Assembly (NCBI RefSeq): GCF_002897375.1
Contig: NZ_BFAG01000014.1
Coordinates: 62,001 to 126,000, forward strand
Length of the DNA stretch: 64,000 nucleotides
DNA from: Deinococcus aerius
GTDB taxonomy: Bacteria; Deinococcota; Deinococci; Deinococcales; Deinococcaceae
Direction of reading: 5' to 3'
Every line of letters starts with the position of its first letter. The first letter of the stretch is position 1. The notes beneath the pieces are model-generated. The model searched no databases. It saw only the letters and a program-made list of their open reading frames with translations, and was not told where the DNA came from. Below, piece by piece: positions 24,364-37,371 of the stretch. The translations under genes and the position numbers were made by a program.

Positions 24364-24384
24364 ACCGCCCCATAGAGAGGCGGT
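24364..24384 (-). terminator. V-ATPase operon terminator (bidirectional)
   Basis: ACCGCC (24364-24369) and GGCGGT (24379-24384). Read on the minus strand the stem is followed by TTTTTC, a textbook intrinsic terminator after atpD; on the plus strand it follows the HD gene. Confidence 0.8.
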
Positions 24385-24403
24385 CTTCCGTTGCGTCCAG
24401 TCC

Positions 24404-25072
24404 TCAGTCGGCGGCGGTGCCGTGCTGCCCGGCCTGGGCGTTCTGCTCTTCCTTGTCGCGCTCCAGCTTGGCCTTGATCTTCTTCAGGCGGAAGCTCTCC
24501 TCGCGCTCGCGCTGGTCGAGTACGCCGCGGATAAAGCGGATGTCGTCCTGAATGCCGGGAATCACGACCTGCTCCAGCGCGTTCACACGCCGGGAGGTCT
24601 TCTTGATCTCCTCGCCGATGCGCCGCAGCTTCGTCTCGGTCGCAGCAACCTTGACGATAGCCTCCATCACGCCGCCGAAGTCGGTCGCGGCCTGGATGGT
24701 CCGGGCGCCCACGGTGATCGGGCTGAAGTTGGTCGCAGCCTGGCGCTCGGGGATGTTGATGCGGGGCACCTTCACGCCGTAGATGCTCTCGATCTGCATG
24801 TCCACGGCGTAGTCCCCGCTCGACGCGAGGCTCAGGCTTTCGACGGCCTCCGGGCTGTCCCACGCCTTCGCGCCGAACAGGCTGGTGTAGGCGCCGCGGC
24901 TCACGCCGCCGAGCTGTTCACGGGCCGCCAGCGCATCCTTCACGAGCGCGAAGAACTCGCCGATCAGGGCGTCGCGCTTGCGCTTGAGGAGGTCGGCGCC
25001 GCCCGTCGCGGTCTTCAGGCTGGCCTTGCTGGCGAGCAGCGCGGAGCGGGTGGGGCTGATCTGTCCTGCCAT
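24404..25072 (-). CDS. atpD: V-type ATP synthase subunit D
   Basis: Central rotor shaft subunit of the V1 part. 222 residues, almost wholly alpha-helical, with an N-terminal coiled coil beginning ISPTRSALLASKASLKTA, the conserved LLKRKRDALIGEF, and a C-terminal helix rich in charge (RVNALEQVVIPGIQDDIRF, KLERDKEEQ). A short disordered tail ends the protein. Last gene of the nine-gene operon; separated from atpB by about 96 bp that contain a 16-bp inverted repeat, unlike the tight packing elsewhere in the operon. Confidence 0.96.
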   Translation of the reverse strand: MAGQISPTRSALLASKASLKTATGGADLLKRKRDALIGEFFALVKDALAAREQLGGVSRGAYTSLFGAKAWDSPEAVESLSLASSGDYAVDMQIESIYGVKVPRINIPERQAATNFSPITVGARTIQAATDFGGVMEAIVKVAATETKLRRIGEEIKKTSRRVNALEQVVIPGIQDDIRFIRGVLDQREREESFRLKKIKAKLERDKEEQNAQAGQHGTAAD

Positions 25073-25109
25073 GGGTCCACCTCCTTCGTCGGTGGGGGGA
25101 GTGGGAAGT

Positions 25110-25167
25110 GGTCAGTGGGGAGTGGAAAAGGCTCTTCCCACTGACAGCTTCCCACTCCCCACTGACC
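25110..25167. repeat. 16-bp inverted repeat between atpB and atpD
   Basis: GGTCAGTGGGGAGTGG (25110-25125) is exactly complementary to CCACTCCCCACTGACC (25152-25167), with a 26-nt loop that itself contains TTCCCACTGAC, partly complementary to the GTGGGAAGTGGTCAG just outside. The stem would form in the operon mRNA between B and D. The motif looks like a mobile intergenic repeat rather than a terminator, since atpD lies downstream. Confidence 0.75.
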
Positions 25168-25168
25168 G

Positions 25169-28344
<3,176 letters not shown>

Positions 28345-28380
28345 CTGGTCTCCTTGAGAGGGGGAAGGGGGGCTGAAAGT

Positions 28381-28416
28381 GGAGGCGTCAGGACCATCCT
28401 GACCCCCAACGCCTCC
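28381..28416 (-). repeat. Nested hairpin between atpF and atpA
   Basis: Outer arms GGAGGCGT (28381-28388) and ACGCCTCC (28409-28416); inner arms GTCAGGA (28387-28393) and TCCTGAC (28397-28403). Located in the 90-bp gap upstream of atpA, with no T-tract. It may protect or process the mRNA so that A/B expression exceeds that of the upstream subunits. Confidence 0.65.
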
Positions 28417-28434
28417 GCTCCCGGAACTCCTACC

Positions 28435-28761
28435 TTAAAGCTTGATGTCGAATCCGATGGTGTCCCGCACCAACTTGCCCATGTAGGCCTTGGCGTCCAC
28501 CGTGTCGGAGGAAAACGCGTCCCGCAGGCTGGGGATGGGCAGCAGGATGGGGAGGTCCCGCCCCCGCATGACACGGGCCGTGGCCGTCGCCGGGTCGGGG
28601 ATCAGGCTGGTGTCCACGGCCACCAGGCCGTAGTTCCCCTCGGTGATGAGGCGTTCCAGGGCATGCTGGGCAGCGGCGGGGGTGGTCTCCACGACCTCGC
28701 TGCCCGCCAGGCGGTAGCCCGTGGCCGTCTCGTGGTCGGTCAGCACGACGACCCTATGCAT
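28435..28761 (-). CDS. atpF: V-type ATP synthase subunit F
   Basis: Small rotor-shaft partner of subunit D, 108 residues, with a Rossmann-like fold: VVVLTDHETATGYRLAG at the start, NYGLVAVDTSLIPD in the middle and LPILLPIPSL before the C-terminal helix, which ends in DTIGFDIKL. Length is normal. Its ATG lies 8 bp inside the end of atpC, so translation is coupled. Confidence 0.94.
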   Translation of the reverse strand: MHRVVVLTDHETATGYRLAGSEVVETTPAAAQHALERLITEGNYGLVAVDTSLIPDPATATARVMRGRDLPILLPIPSLRDAFSSDTVDAKAYMGKLVRDTIGFDIKL

Positions 28762-29734
28762 CGCTGAGTTCCCTCCTGAGGTCCTCGGCGGGGAGGTTGT
28801 AGAACTTCCCGCGCCCGATCAGCCGCAGCTTGGCGATCTCCTGCTCCTTGCGGCGCAGGTAGTCCAGCACGATGCCCGCGCCCAAGGCGTCACTCATGGC
28901 GACGTTGCGCGACGCCTCGTCGAGCTGCCGCCGGGCCACGAGTTCGGCGCTGGCGAGGTCCGGCGCCTCCAGGATGGCCTGGAGGGAGGGGTCGCCGAGC
29001 GTGTTGTCGCCCCCCGCGACGCGCAGGAAGTCGGCCTCCGTCACGTCCCGCCCGCCGGGGATGAAGTAGCGGGAGGACGGCGCAGAGCCGCGCAGTTGCA
29101 GCGCGATCAGGACGTTGCGCACGTCGATCTCGCGGGTGAAGTAGCGCCGGACGTTCACGCCGCGCACGCCCGCGAGGACCGTGCGGTAGTACCCCTGGTC
29201 GAGGGCCACTTCGAGGTCGAGCAGGCTGTTCGCCCCTGCGCCCACCGCCGAGCGCAGCACGCCGCCGATCTTGCCCCCCGCCACCGCGAGCGTCTGGGCG
29301 AGCGAGGCCACGTCGGTCGCGGTCGCCGCCGCCTGGAGCACGGGCCAGGGGATCGTCCCGGCGGGCACCAGGGCGGTGAGGATGTCCTCGCTGCCCCGGC
29401 CCGCCAGCACCCCGCGCACCAGCGTCTTGGCGTTGAGCACGTCGTAGCGCAGCAGCAGCGCCTCGACCTCGCGGGCGGGCTGACCCACCGCGATGGAGCG
29501 CAGGTGCTGGATGCTCCGCAGGTAGTTGCGGCTCAGGGCCGTGTCGAGTTCCGCCAGGCCCGCGTCCTGCGCGGTCGCGTCGCCCATGTCCTCGCGCAGC
29601 GGCGTCTCCGACACCACGCGCAGGTACTCGGCGTAGTTCCCGGCCCCCGCCGCGTCGTCGATGACGCGGGCGGGCAGCAGGTCGGCGCGCAGCATCCGCA
29701 CGCGGCCATTGATGTAACCGTAAGGGTTGGTCAA
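28754..29734 (-). CDS. atpC: V-type ATP synthase subunit C
   Basis: Funnel-shaped subunit that seats the central shaft on the membrane ring; 326 residues, almost all helical. Family-like blocks are NPYGYINGRVRMLRADLLP at the N-terminus, EVEALLLRYDVLNAKTLVRG, FTREIDVRNVLIALQLRGS and LRRKEQEIAKLRLIGRGK. The start is a TTG (29734) backed by GGGGAGGGAC; no ATG is available near the conserved beginning. Eleven bases separate it from atpE. Confidence 0.94.
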   Translation of the reverse strand: MTNPYGYINGRVRMLRADLLPARVIDDAAGAGNYAEYLRVVSETPLREDMGDATAQDAGLAELDTALSRNYLRSIQHLRSIAVGQPAREVEALLLRYDVLNAKTLVRGVLAGRGSEDILTALVPAGTIPWPVLQAAATATDVASLAQTLAVAGGKIGGVLRSAVGAGANSLLDLEVALDQGYYRTVLAGVRGVNVRRYFTREIDVRNVLIALQLRGSAPSSRYFIPGGRDVTEADFLRVAGGDNTLGDPSLQAILEAPDLASAELVARRQLDEASRNVAMSDALGAGIVLDYLRRKEQEIAKLRLIGRGKFYNLPAEDLRRELSDA

Positions 29735-29745
29735 AGTCCCTCCCC

Positions 29746-30315
29746 TCAGCCGTTCAGGAGGCGCGCGACCTCCGCCGTGAGCGAGTCGCGGCCCGACTCC
29801 AGGCGGCCGATCAGCGTGTTCTGCACGCTCGTCTTGCCGCCGCGCCCGACCAGCCGCACGCCCGTCTCGATGGCGGGGTTGGGCCGGACCTGGGCGCTAA
29901 GGCCGAGTTGCGCCAGCGCGGTCTGGGCGGCCTGCACCTCGTTGGGGTGAACCTCCACCACCTCGGCGCCCGGCAGGGCCGCGCTCGCCTCCTGAATCAG
30001 GCGCGCGAGAATCTGCGGGTACTGGGGCGAGGCGGGCGCGCCGCGCAGTTCGGCCTCCGCCTGCTGGAAGGCGCGCGCCTGCACCTGGTCGGCGGCGGCG
30101 AGCCGCTGGGCGTTCGCCTCCAGGTCGGCGGCGCTGCGGGCGCGGGTCAGCCCGGCCTGGAGTTCGGCGTCCAGGCTGCGCTTCTGGCTGTCGAGCAGGT
30201 TGCTGGCCCGCTCCCGCGCCGACGCGAGGATGGCGGCGGCGCGTTCCTGCGCCTGCGCCCGGATCCGCGCGATCTCGTCGCGGGTTTCATTTTCGAGGAT
30301 GTCACCGAGGCTCAT
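29746..30315 (-). CDS. atpE: V-type ATP synthase subunit E
   Basis: Peripheral-stalk subunit, 189 residues. The N-terminal half is a long helix (DEIARIRAQAQERAAAILAS, LLDSQKRSLDAELQAGL) that pairs with subunit G/H in a right-handed coiled coil. The C-terminal half is the globular head that contacts the A/B hexamer (EVVEVHPNEVQAAQTAL, IETGVRLVGRGGKTSVQNTL). GAGGATCAT precedes the ATG at 30315, 7 bp after the atpK stop. Confidence 0.94.
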   Translation of the reverse strand: MSLGDILENETRDEIARIRAQAQERAAAILASARERASNLLDSQKRSLDAELQAGLTRARSAADLEANAQRLAAADQVQARAFQQAEAELRGAPASPQYPQILARLIQEASAALPGAEVVEVHPNEVQAAQTALAQLGLSAQVRPNPAIETGVRLVGRGGKTSVQNTLIGRLESGRDSLTAEVARLLNG

Positions 30316-30322
30316 ATGATCC

Positions 30323-30631
30323 TCAGCGCAGCAGGAAGAAGCCGACGAAGCCGAAGATCACGAGCGTCTCCGGGATGAAGAACCAGATCGCCATCTGGCC
30401 GAACTTCTCGGGGCGCTCGGCGACGACGCCCGCGGCGGCGGCGCCGATGGGGCCCTGCGCCAGGCCGGTGCCCACGGCGCCCAGCCCCAGCGCGAGGCCC
30501 GCGCCGATGGCGCGCAGGCCGGCGGCGTTGGCGTCACCGGTGGCGGCGCCAGCGGCGGCTTCCTGGGCCAGCGCGGAGCTGGCGACGGTGGCGGCGGTGA
30601 GGGCGGGCAGGTACTTGACAATCTTCTTCAT
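30323..30631 (-). CDS. atpK: V-type ATP synthase subunit K (c-ring proteolipid)
   Basis: 102-residue proteolipid. It begins with a cleavable signal-like segment (MKKIVKYLPALTAATVASSA, then LAQEAA), followed by two membrane helices: GLALGLGAVGTGLAQGPIGA and FIPETLVIFGFVGFFLL. The ion-binding Glu lies in the second helix (PETL). A two-helix c subunit with a signal peptide is as in Thermus and unlike the four-helix eukaryotic proteolipid. CGGAGGAAACCC precedes ATG 30631. The frame is open far upstream, but that extension is antisense-like sequence inside atpI. Confidence 0.93.
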   Translation of the reverse strand: MKKIVKYLPALTAATVASSALAQEAAAGAATGDANAAGLRAIGAGLALGLGAVGTGLAQGPIGAAAAGVVAERPEKFGQMAIWFFIPETLVIFGFVGFFLLR

Positions 30632-30696
30632 GGGTTTCCTCCGAAAGATGGTTGTTAGACGTGCGGGCGTCAAATGACCAGGTGAATGGGGGTGGG

Positions 30697-32739
30697 TCAC
30701 TTGAGGTGGCGGGCGAAGGGCTGGTAGCGGGGGCCGCTCTCCTGGAAGTAGCCGGTGGGGTTGAGGTACTCCACCCACATCAGACGCAGCGGCTGCATGA
30801 TGTGCCCCAGGATCGTGAGCGCGAACAGGAAGGCATGCACCACGAATCCCACCAGGACGCCCAGGATCGGGCCGATGACCGGCAGCGTGCCGCCCAGACC
30901 CCAGCCCACGTCCGTGGCGAGGTTGGCGAGGATGGCCGCCGCCACACCCACTGCGAACAGACGGGTAAAGGAGATGATGAAGCCGCCCTGCGACAGGATC
31001 TCGATCAGCATCAGTGGCGCCCGGGCGAGCACGACGCCCAGCAGGAAGACCACGAAGCCCGCGATCATCAGCAGCACGCGCCAGTCGCCGAGGTTGCCCA
31101 GGGCGCCGAAGTCGCGGCCCGCCTGCGAGACGAAGGCGAGCGACACCAGGCCCACCATGCCGCCCAGGATGCCCGCGGCCTCCCAAAAGTGGTGCATGTG
31201 GCGGTGCTTGAGGCTGAGCTGGGCGCGCAGGCCCCAGGCCCAGAACAGGAACACGATGCCCAGCCCCAGGCAGATGAGCAGCACCGTGATGCTGAACTCG
31301 GGCAGGGTGCGCGGGAAGAGGATCGGGATCAGGCCGCTGAGGTGCTTTTCCTCGGTGAGCCTCTCCAGGGTCGCCGGGCTGAACGGCACGCCCCACAGAT
31401 TCCGGATCAGGTCCGGATTGTAGTAGAAGACATGCAGCTTCTCCAGCACGTTGCCGAAGAACTCGCCGGTGAGAACGCCCCACAGGATGCTCCACAGGCT
31501 CATGGTCCGCAGCACGTACCCGACCTGGTACAGCGTCCCCGGGTCGAGCGTGGTGCCCAGCAGGCCCACCGGCAGGCTCTCGCCCCGGCGGCTGCGCGCC
31601 AGCATCCACAGCGAGGCGATCAGGAACAGCAGGCCGAAGCCGATGTCCGCGACCACGAAGCCGAAGAACAGCGGGAAGAACACCGCCACCACCCACGAGG
31701 GGTCGAAGGTGCCGTAGCGCGGGGGATCGGAGATGTTGAGCAGGAACTCGAAGTTCCGCACGTAGCTGTTGTTCCGCAGCTTCACCGGCACCGCCTCGGC
31801 GTGGTGTTCGTCGACGGGCTGCACCTCGTACAGGGCGCGGCCCTTCATCGCGTCCATCGCCGCGCGGAAAGCACCCAGGCCCTCGTCGGGCACGTAGCCC
31901 TGGAGGACGAAGCCGTACTTGCCGCGCGCCGACTGCGAGCGCGCCTCGTCGATGGCGACCCGGTCGGCCAGCGCGTCGCGGATGGCGAACAGCGCGGGGC
32001 CGTGCGCGTCGGCCAGGCGCCGCTTCTCGGCCCGGATCTGGTCCAGGGCGCCGGGATTCTCGCGGGCAATCCGCTCGAACTCGGCCTGCACGGCGCCGAC
32101 CGGCATCGCGTCGAAGCGGCCCGGCAGGCGCAGCTCGCCCACCCGGGCGCGCGAGAGCGCCGCGCGGGCCTTCTCGCGGTCGGCGCGCGGCACCGCCAGG
32201 GCGCCCGCGACCACGCGCTCGTTCACCCGGTCGCTCGCCAGGGCGAAGCGGTCACCCAGGTCCGCGCGCAGGGCGTCCTCCACCCCGCGCAGCTCCTCGG
32301 GCGCCCCCACGGTGAAGGTCAGCAGGGCGAGGCGGCGGCTCTGGTCCACACCGCCCGCCAGCCGTGCGAGGACGCGCACGACCTCGCCGTAGGCGCCCTG
32401 CGTGTCGAGGTCCGCCTGGAGTTCGCCCTCGCGCGCCCCCAGGGCCGAGGCGGGCTGAGCGACCTCCTCCACCCGGGCGGCCCACTCGCCCTCGGGGGGC
32501 AGGGGGGCGACAGCGCCCCGACCTGTGCCGCGCACCGCGCCGAGTTCGCCCAGGGTGGACTCGGTGCGGGCGAGCAGGCGCTCGGTGTTGCGGCGCTCGT
32601 CGGCGGCAGCGCCGCCCAGCGGCCCGGTCTCAAACCCCTCCGCGTCGAGGGGAACGATGTGCAGCACCCCCGCCCCTTGCAGGGCAGCCATGACCTCGCG
32701 GCTGTCACGCTGACGGCCCGCGACGATCACCTGGTGCAT
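30697..32739 (-). CDS. atpI: V-type ATP synthase subunit I
   Basis: Membrane stator subunit (a/I family), about 680 residues. The soluble N-terminal half binds the peripheral stalks (HQVIVAGRQRDSREVMAALQ, LPLDAEGFETGP-like). The C-terminal half has about eight membrane helices, starting SWVVAVFFPLFFGFVVADIG, and carries the essential Arg region near the end (RLFAVGVAAAILANLATDVG, MQPLRLMWVEYLNPTGYF). The start is ATG 32739, or TTG 32751 overlapping the atpH stop. Forms the proton half-channels with subunit K. Confidence 0.95.
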   Translation of the reverse strand: MHQVIVAGRQRDSREVMAALQGAGVLHIVPLDAEGFETGPLGGAAADERRNTERLLARTESTLGELGAVRGTGRGAVAPLPPEGEWAARVEEVAQPASALGAREGELQADLDTQGAYGEVVRVLARLAGGVDQSRRLALLTFTVGAPEELRGVEDALRADLGDRFALASDRVNERVVAGALAVPRADREKARAALSRARVGELRLPGRFDAMPVGAVQAEFERIARENPGALDQIRAEKRRLADAHGPALFAIRDALADRVAIDEARSQSARGKYGFVLQGYVPDEGLGAFRAAMDAMKGRALYEVQPVDEHHAEAVPVKLRNNSYVRNFEFLLNISDPPRYGTFDPSWVVAVFFPLFFGFVVADIGFGLLFLIASLWMLARSRRGESLPVGLLGTTLDPGTLYQVGYVLRTMSLWSILWGVLTGEFFGNVLEKLHVFYYNPDLIRNLWGVPFSPATLERLTEEKHLSGLIPILFPRTLPEFSITVLLICLGLGIVFLFWAWGLRAQLSLKHRHMHHFWEAAGILGGMVGLVSLAFVSQAGRDFGALGNLGDWRVLLMIAGFVVFLLGVVLARAPLMLIEILSQGGFIISFTRLFAVGVAAAILANLATDVGWGLGGTLPVIGPILGVLVGFVVHAFLFALTILGHIMQPLRLMWVEYLNPTGYFQESGPRYQPFARHLK

Positions 32740-32747
32740 TCGGCTGA

Positions 32748-33065
32748 TCAAGGCAGCACCGCCCTCAGGATGTGCTCGACGGCCTGGCCGAGCTTGCCCT
32801 CGCTGCGGGACTGCACGGCGGAGACTTCCTGCTGCGCGTGGGCGCGGGCCTCGGCGCGGATCGCTTCCGTCTGCCCGGCCAGCACCTCCTCGAACTCGCG
32901 GCGCATCTGCGCGGCCTGGGCCTGCGCGTCTTGCAGGATGCGCGCGGCCTGCGCCTCGGCGGCCTCGACCTCGCGCTGCGCCTCGGCCCGGGCGGCCTCC
33001 AACTGCGCGTCCAGAGCCCGCTCGCGGGTGGCGAGTTCGCTCAGGATTCGACTAGCGGCGTCCAA
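32748..33065 (-). CDS. atpH: V-type ATP synthase subunit G/H (peripheral stalk)
   Basis: 105-residue helical protein, first gene of the operon. It is nearly continuous coiled coil (LDAQLEAARAEAQREVEAAE, EVLAGQTEAIRAEARAHAQQ) and pairs with subunit E to form the two peripheral stalks. The start is TTG 33065, directly preceded by AGGAGGAGCGAT; no ATG is available. Naming of this subunit differs between databases (G or H). Its end overlaps or abuts atpI. Confidence 0.9.
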   Translation of the reverse strand: MDAASRILSELATRERALDAQLEAARAEAQREVEAAEAQAARILQDAQAQAAQMRREFEEVLAGQTEAIRAEARAHAQQEVSAVQSRSEGKLGQAVEHILRAVLP

Positions 33066-33485
33066 ATCGCTCCTCCTTTCTCCTTACAACACGGTCTTTG
33101 GGGAACACAGCTCCAGCTCACTTGACTGCTCCAGTGTCCGGCTTCCGTGGTTCACGGCGCTCCACCCACGGGGAATGGAGCGCACCAGGGCACGAGCCCA
33201 CTTTGGAATCACGGGCCCGACGAAGAGTGCTGTCAAGCCCGCGCAGATAGTACCATAAGGTTCGTTTTACCCGAGGACAATCATCCTCAGACGGGGTGGG
33301 GACAGGGGAAAGGCCGGTGCAGGTCGTCCGGTCCCGACCAGCGGATGGGGCCGGCCTCCGGCGGAGCGCTCACCTCCCTCCCCCGAACATGCATTGCGCC
33401 AGAATGTCGCGTCACCCTGAAAAAGTCCCGCCCCCGGGGATGCGGTCGGGGACGGGAGGACGTGGAAGTTCGGGGGAAATGCCCT
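33066..33485. other. Spacer upstream of the V-ATPase operon, downstream of amtB
   Basis: 420 bp with no supported gene. It contains the candidate operon promoter (33207-33235) and a small GAGGA/TCCTC hairpin at about 33274-33289 that may end the glnK-amtB transcript. A second minus-strand -10-like TACTAT lies near 33250. Confidence 0.5.
33207..33235 (-). promoter_or_regulatory. Candidate V-ATPase operon promoter
   Basis: On the minus strand a perfect -35 TTGACA (33235-33230) is followed after 17 bp by CGTGAT (33212-33207), giving a leader of about 135 nt before atpH. The -10 is weak (three of six). Confidence 0.4.
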
Positions 33486-35176
<1,691 letters not shown>

Positions 35177-35229
35177 GGCGTCTCCTTTTTCCCGCTCAAT
35201 TTGCAGTGTTCGCATCCCTGCATGCGGCC

Positions 35230-35258
35230 AGGGTAGGAGGGGGGATGCAAGTTGTCAA
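35230..35258 (-). promoter_or_regulatory. glnK-amtB promoter with flanking repeats
   Basis: Minus strand TTGACA (35258-35253), 17-bp spacer, TACCCT (35235-35230). An inverted repeat CAAGTT/AACTTG (35248-35253 and 35263-35268) overlaps the -35, and CAAGTTGT occurs twice, at 35248-35255 and 35293-35300, 45 bp apart. The repeats may be an operator for nitrogen control. Confidence 0.65.
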
Positions 35259-35389
35259 CGAAAACTTGGGCAGATGTACAGACGGATGTGAACAAGTTGT
35301 AGGTAGGGAAGGGTGGGTGAGAGGGCAGAAGTGCGAGTTGTGGGAAATTTTTTGAACAACAGGCCGAGTTCGGGAGGCCACAAGGTAGA

Positions 35390-35416
35390 GGGGAGAGGCT
35401 TTCTCGGCCTCTCCCC
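35390..35416. terminator. Hairpin after the DUF4126 gene
   Basis: Perfect 10-bp stem GGGGAGAGGC (35390-35399) / GCCTCTCCCC (35407-35416) with a 7-nt loop, 19 nt beyond the DUF4126 stop. No T-tract, but the stem is very stable. Confidence 0.65.
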
Positions 35417-35434
35417 CCTGTTCTGTCTAAAGGC

Positions 35435-35992
35435 TCAGGTCACCCGGCGTGCCCGCCTCCCCGCCCACAGCCGGTAGGCCAGCATGAGGATGCCCGCCAG
35501 CCCCAGCGCGGCGAGCAGCGGGGCGAACACGGCGAGGAGGCTGAGGGTGAGACTCGCGCCGTCCTCGGCGGTGCTGACCACTGGGTTCGCCAGCCCGCCG
35601 GTCGTGGCGGTCGCCAGTGGGCGGATGGCCGCGCGGGTGGTGTGAACGCCCCCCGCCACGAGCAGGCCCAGCGCCAGGCTGAGCGCCGGGGGCACGTCCG
35701 CGATCCCGGCCTGAGCCGCGAACAGCACCGCCCCCGCCGCCGCGTTCACCACCCCGCCGACGAGGTGGAGGACGTGGTCCACGCCGGGAATCTTGTCGCC
35801 CACGAAGTCGAGCAGGCCCAGGACCCCGACCCCGAGCAGCACCCAGGGGTTGCCCAGCAGGTCATAGGGCGCGCTCAGGTGCAGCACGCCGGAGCGCGAG
35901 AGCAGCCCCACGACGAGGAGCGGGATGTAGGCGTTCAGCCCCGCCGCGCCCGACAGGCCGAGGGAGGAGAGCAGACCGGACAGCAGTTCCAT
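35435..35992 (-). CDS. DUF4126 family membrane protein
   Basis: 185-residue integral membrane protein of family DUF4126. Hydrophobic segments: about 1-35 (SGLLSSLGLSGAAGLNAYIP, conserved family start), 50-65 (PWVLLGVGVLGLLDFVGDKI, conserved), 75-95, 100-120 (LSLALGLLVAGGVHTTRAAI), and a C-terminal helix followed by a basic RRARR tail. Function unknown in the family. No obvious operon partner; 36 bp separate it from the M42 peptidase gene upstream, so cotranscription with that gene is possible. Confidence 0.85.
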   Translation of the reverse strand: MELLSGLLSSLGLSGAAGLNAYIPLLVVGLLSRSGVLHLSAPYDLLGNPWVLLGVGVLGLLDFVGDKIPGVDHVLHLVGGVVNAAAGAVLFAAQAGIADVPPALSLALGLLVAGGVHTTRAAIRPLATATTGGLANPVVSTAEDGASLTLSLLAVFAPLLAALGLAGILMLAYRLWAGRRARRVT

Positions 35993-36028
35993 ATCTCCCC
36001 AGTACGCGCCCCGCCCCCCAGAGTTGCC

Positions 36029-37075
36029 TCAGCGCAGGTAGGCCACGAGCAGGTCCACCCCGGCCCGCAGGTCGTCCTCGTGGACGGCTTCCACGATGGT
36101 GTGGATGTAGCGGGTGGGCACGCTGAGGGTCACGCTGGGCACGCCCGCCCGCGACTTCTGAATCGCCGCGCCGTCCGTTCCGCCCAGCGGCAGCACCTCA
36201 AGCTGGTAGCGAATGCCCTCGCGCTCGGCGAGGTCCACCAGGTCGTCCACCAGCCAGCGGGTCGAGATCATGGAGGAGTCGAAGACCTTAATCCCGATGC
36301 CGTCGCCCAGCCGGGTGACCGCCTCCTCCGGCCCGACGCCGGGGGTATCCACCGCCAGGGTCACGTCCAGCCCGATGCCGAGGGTGGGTTCGGCCCCGTA
36401 GGCCGCGACCGTCGCGCCGCGCAGCCCCACCTCCTCCTGCACGCTGAAGACGGCGACCACGTCGTGCCGGGGGCGGATGTCGCGGAAGCGGCGCAGCACC
36501 TCCAGCCCCAGGAAGACGCTGGCGCGGTCGTCCATCGCCTTGCCGACGGTGAGCTTGCCCACCTGCCGGGCCGTCTGATCGAGGGTCACCATGTCGCCCA
36601 CCCGCACCCGGCGCTTGACCTCCTCCCCGTCCAGGCCGAGGTCCACGTAGAACTCCTTGACCTCGGGCACCTTCTTGCGGTCCTCGGGCGTGGCGATGTG
36701 GACGGGCTTGCCGCCCGGCGTCATCACGCCCGGGAGGGGGCCGCCGCGCGTCTGCACGGTCACGTTGCGGGCGAAGAGGTTGCGGGTGTCGAAGCCGCCG
36801 AGCGCCTGGAGGCGCAGGAAGCCCCGGTCGTCGATGAAGCTGACCAGGAAGCCGATCTCGTCCATGTGGGCGCTGAGCATCACCCGCTCGCGCTTGCCCT
36901 CGCCCCCGCCGTGCCGCAGGGCGAACACGTTGCCGAGGGCGTCCACCCGCACCTCGTCGGCCAGGCCCTCCAGCTCGCGCAGCACGAGGTCGCGCACCGC
37001 ATCCTCATTGCCGGGCACGCCGTTCAGGTCCGAGAGCTGACGAAGAAGGTCCAGCCGCAGTTCCGTTGTGGTCAC
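36029..37075 (-). CDS. M42 family metallopeptidase
   Basis: Cytoplasmic dinuclear-metal aminopeptidase of about 348 residues (glutamyl aminopeptidase/endoglucanase M group), normally a dodecamer that trims peptides. Metal ligands are seen in MLSAHMDEIGFLV, the catalytic Glu pair in VFSVQEEVGLRGA, further ligands in GLDVTLAVDTPG and the late His in SVPTRYIHT. I start at GTG 37075 rather than the upstream candidate at 37096: TATCCT (37088-37083) ends 7 nt before that GTG, so the message is probably leaderless. Confidence 0.93.
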   Translation of the reverse strand: MTTTELRLDLLRQLSDLNGVPGNEDAVRDLVLRELEGLADEVRVDALGNVFALRHGGGEGKRERVMLSAHMDEIGFLVSFIDDRGFLRLQALGGFDTRNLFARNVTVQTRGGPLPGVMTPGGKPVHIATPEDRKKVPEVKEFYVDLGLDGEEVKRRVRVGDMVTLDQTARQVGKLTVGKAMDDRASVFLGLEVLRRFRDIRPRHDVVAVFSVQEEVGLRGATVAAYGAEPTLGIGLDVTLAVDTPGVGPEEAVTRLGDGIGIKVFDSSMISTRWLVDDLVDLAEREGIRYQLEVLPLGGTDGAAIQKSRAGVPSVTLSVPTRYIHTIVEAVHEDDLRAGVDLLVAYLR

Positions 37076-37238
37076 GCGGGCCAGGATACGCCGCACGGGG
37101 AGAGGGCCGGGCGAAGCTGGCCCGGCGGCTGTTCGACTCAGGGGGACGGGCCACTTGGCAGGATCAGGGGTCCGTTACGTTCTCCGGGGTCTTGAGATTC
37201 TGCCGCGCCGGGAGACGTGCCCGTTCACCCCCTCCCAG

Positions 37239-37259
37239 CCTCCCCCCTCAAGGGGGAGG
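37239..37259. repeat. GC-rich dispersed hairpin repeat
   Basis: CCTCCCCC (37239-37246) and GGGGGAGG (37252-37259), within the 296-bp spacer between the M42 gene and pth. It resembles the copies near 1745, 40334 and 52240. The rest of the spacer shows nothing else supportable. Confidence 0.5.
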
Positions 37260-37371
37260 GGCAAAAGATCACGTGCCAAGGCGGCTTTCTGGCACTTGGA
37301 ATCCACCAAACTCACCGGACCATTGCTCATGTACAAGCGAAACAATCCCCAGCCAAGTGACACTCACCGCA

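Noticed and set aside
30632..31696. N-terminal extension of the atpK frame
   Set aside because: It runs inside atpI in another frame; ATG 30631 has a good ribosome-binding site and the conserved proteolipid begins there.
30652..33258. 868-codon plus-strand ORF
   Set aside because: Antisense to atpI and atpH; composition typical of a GC shadow.
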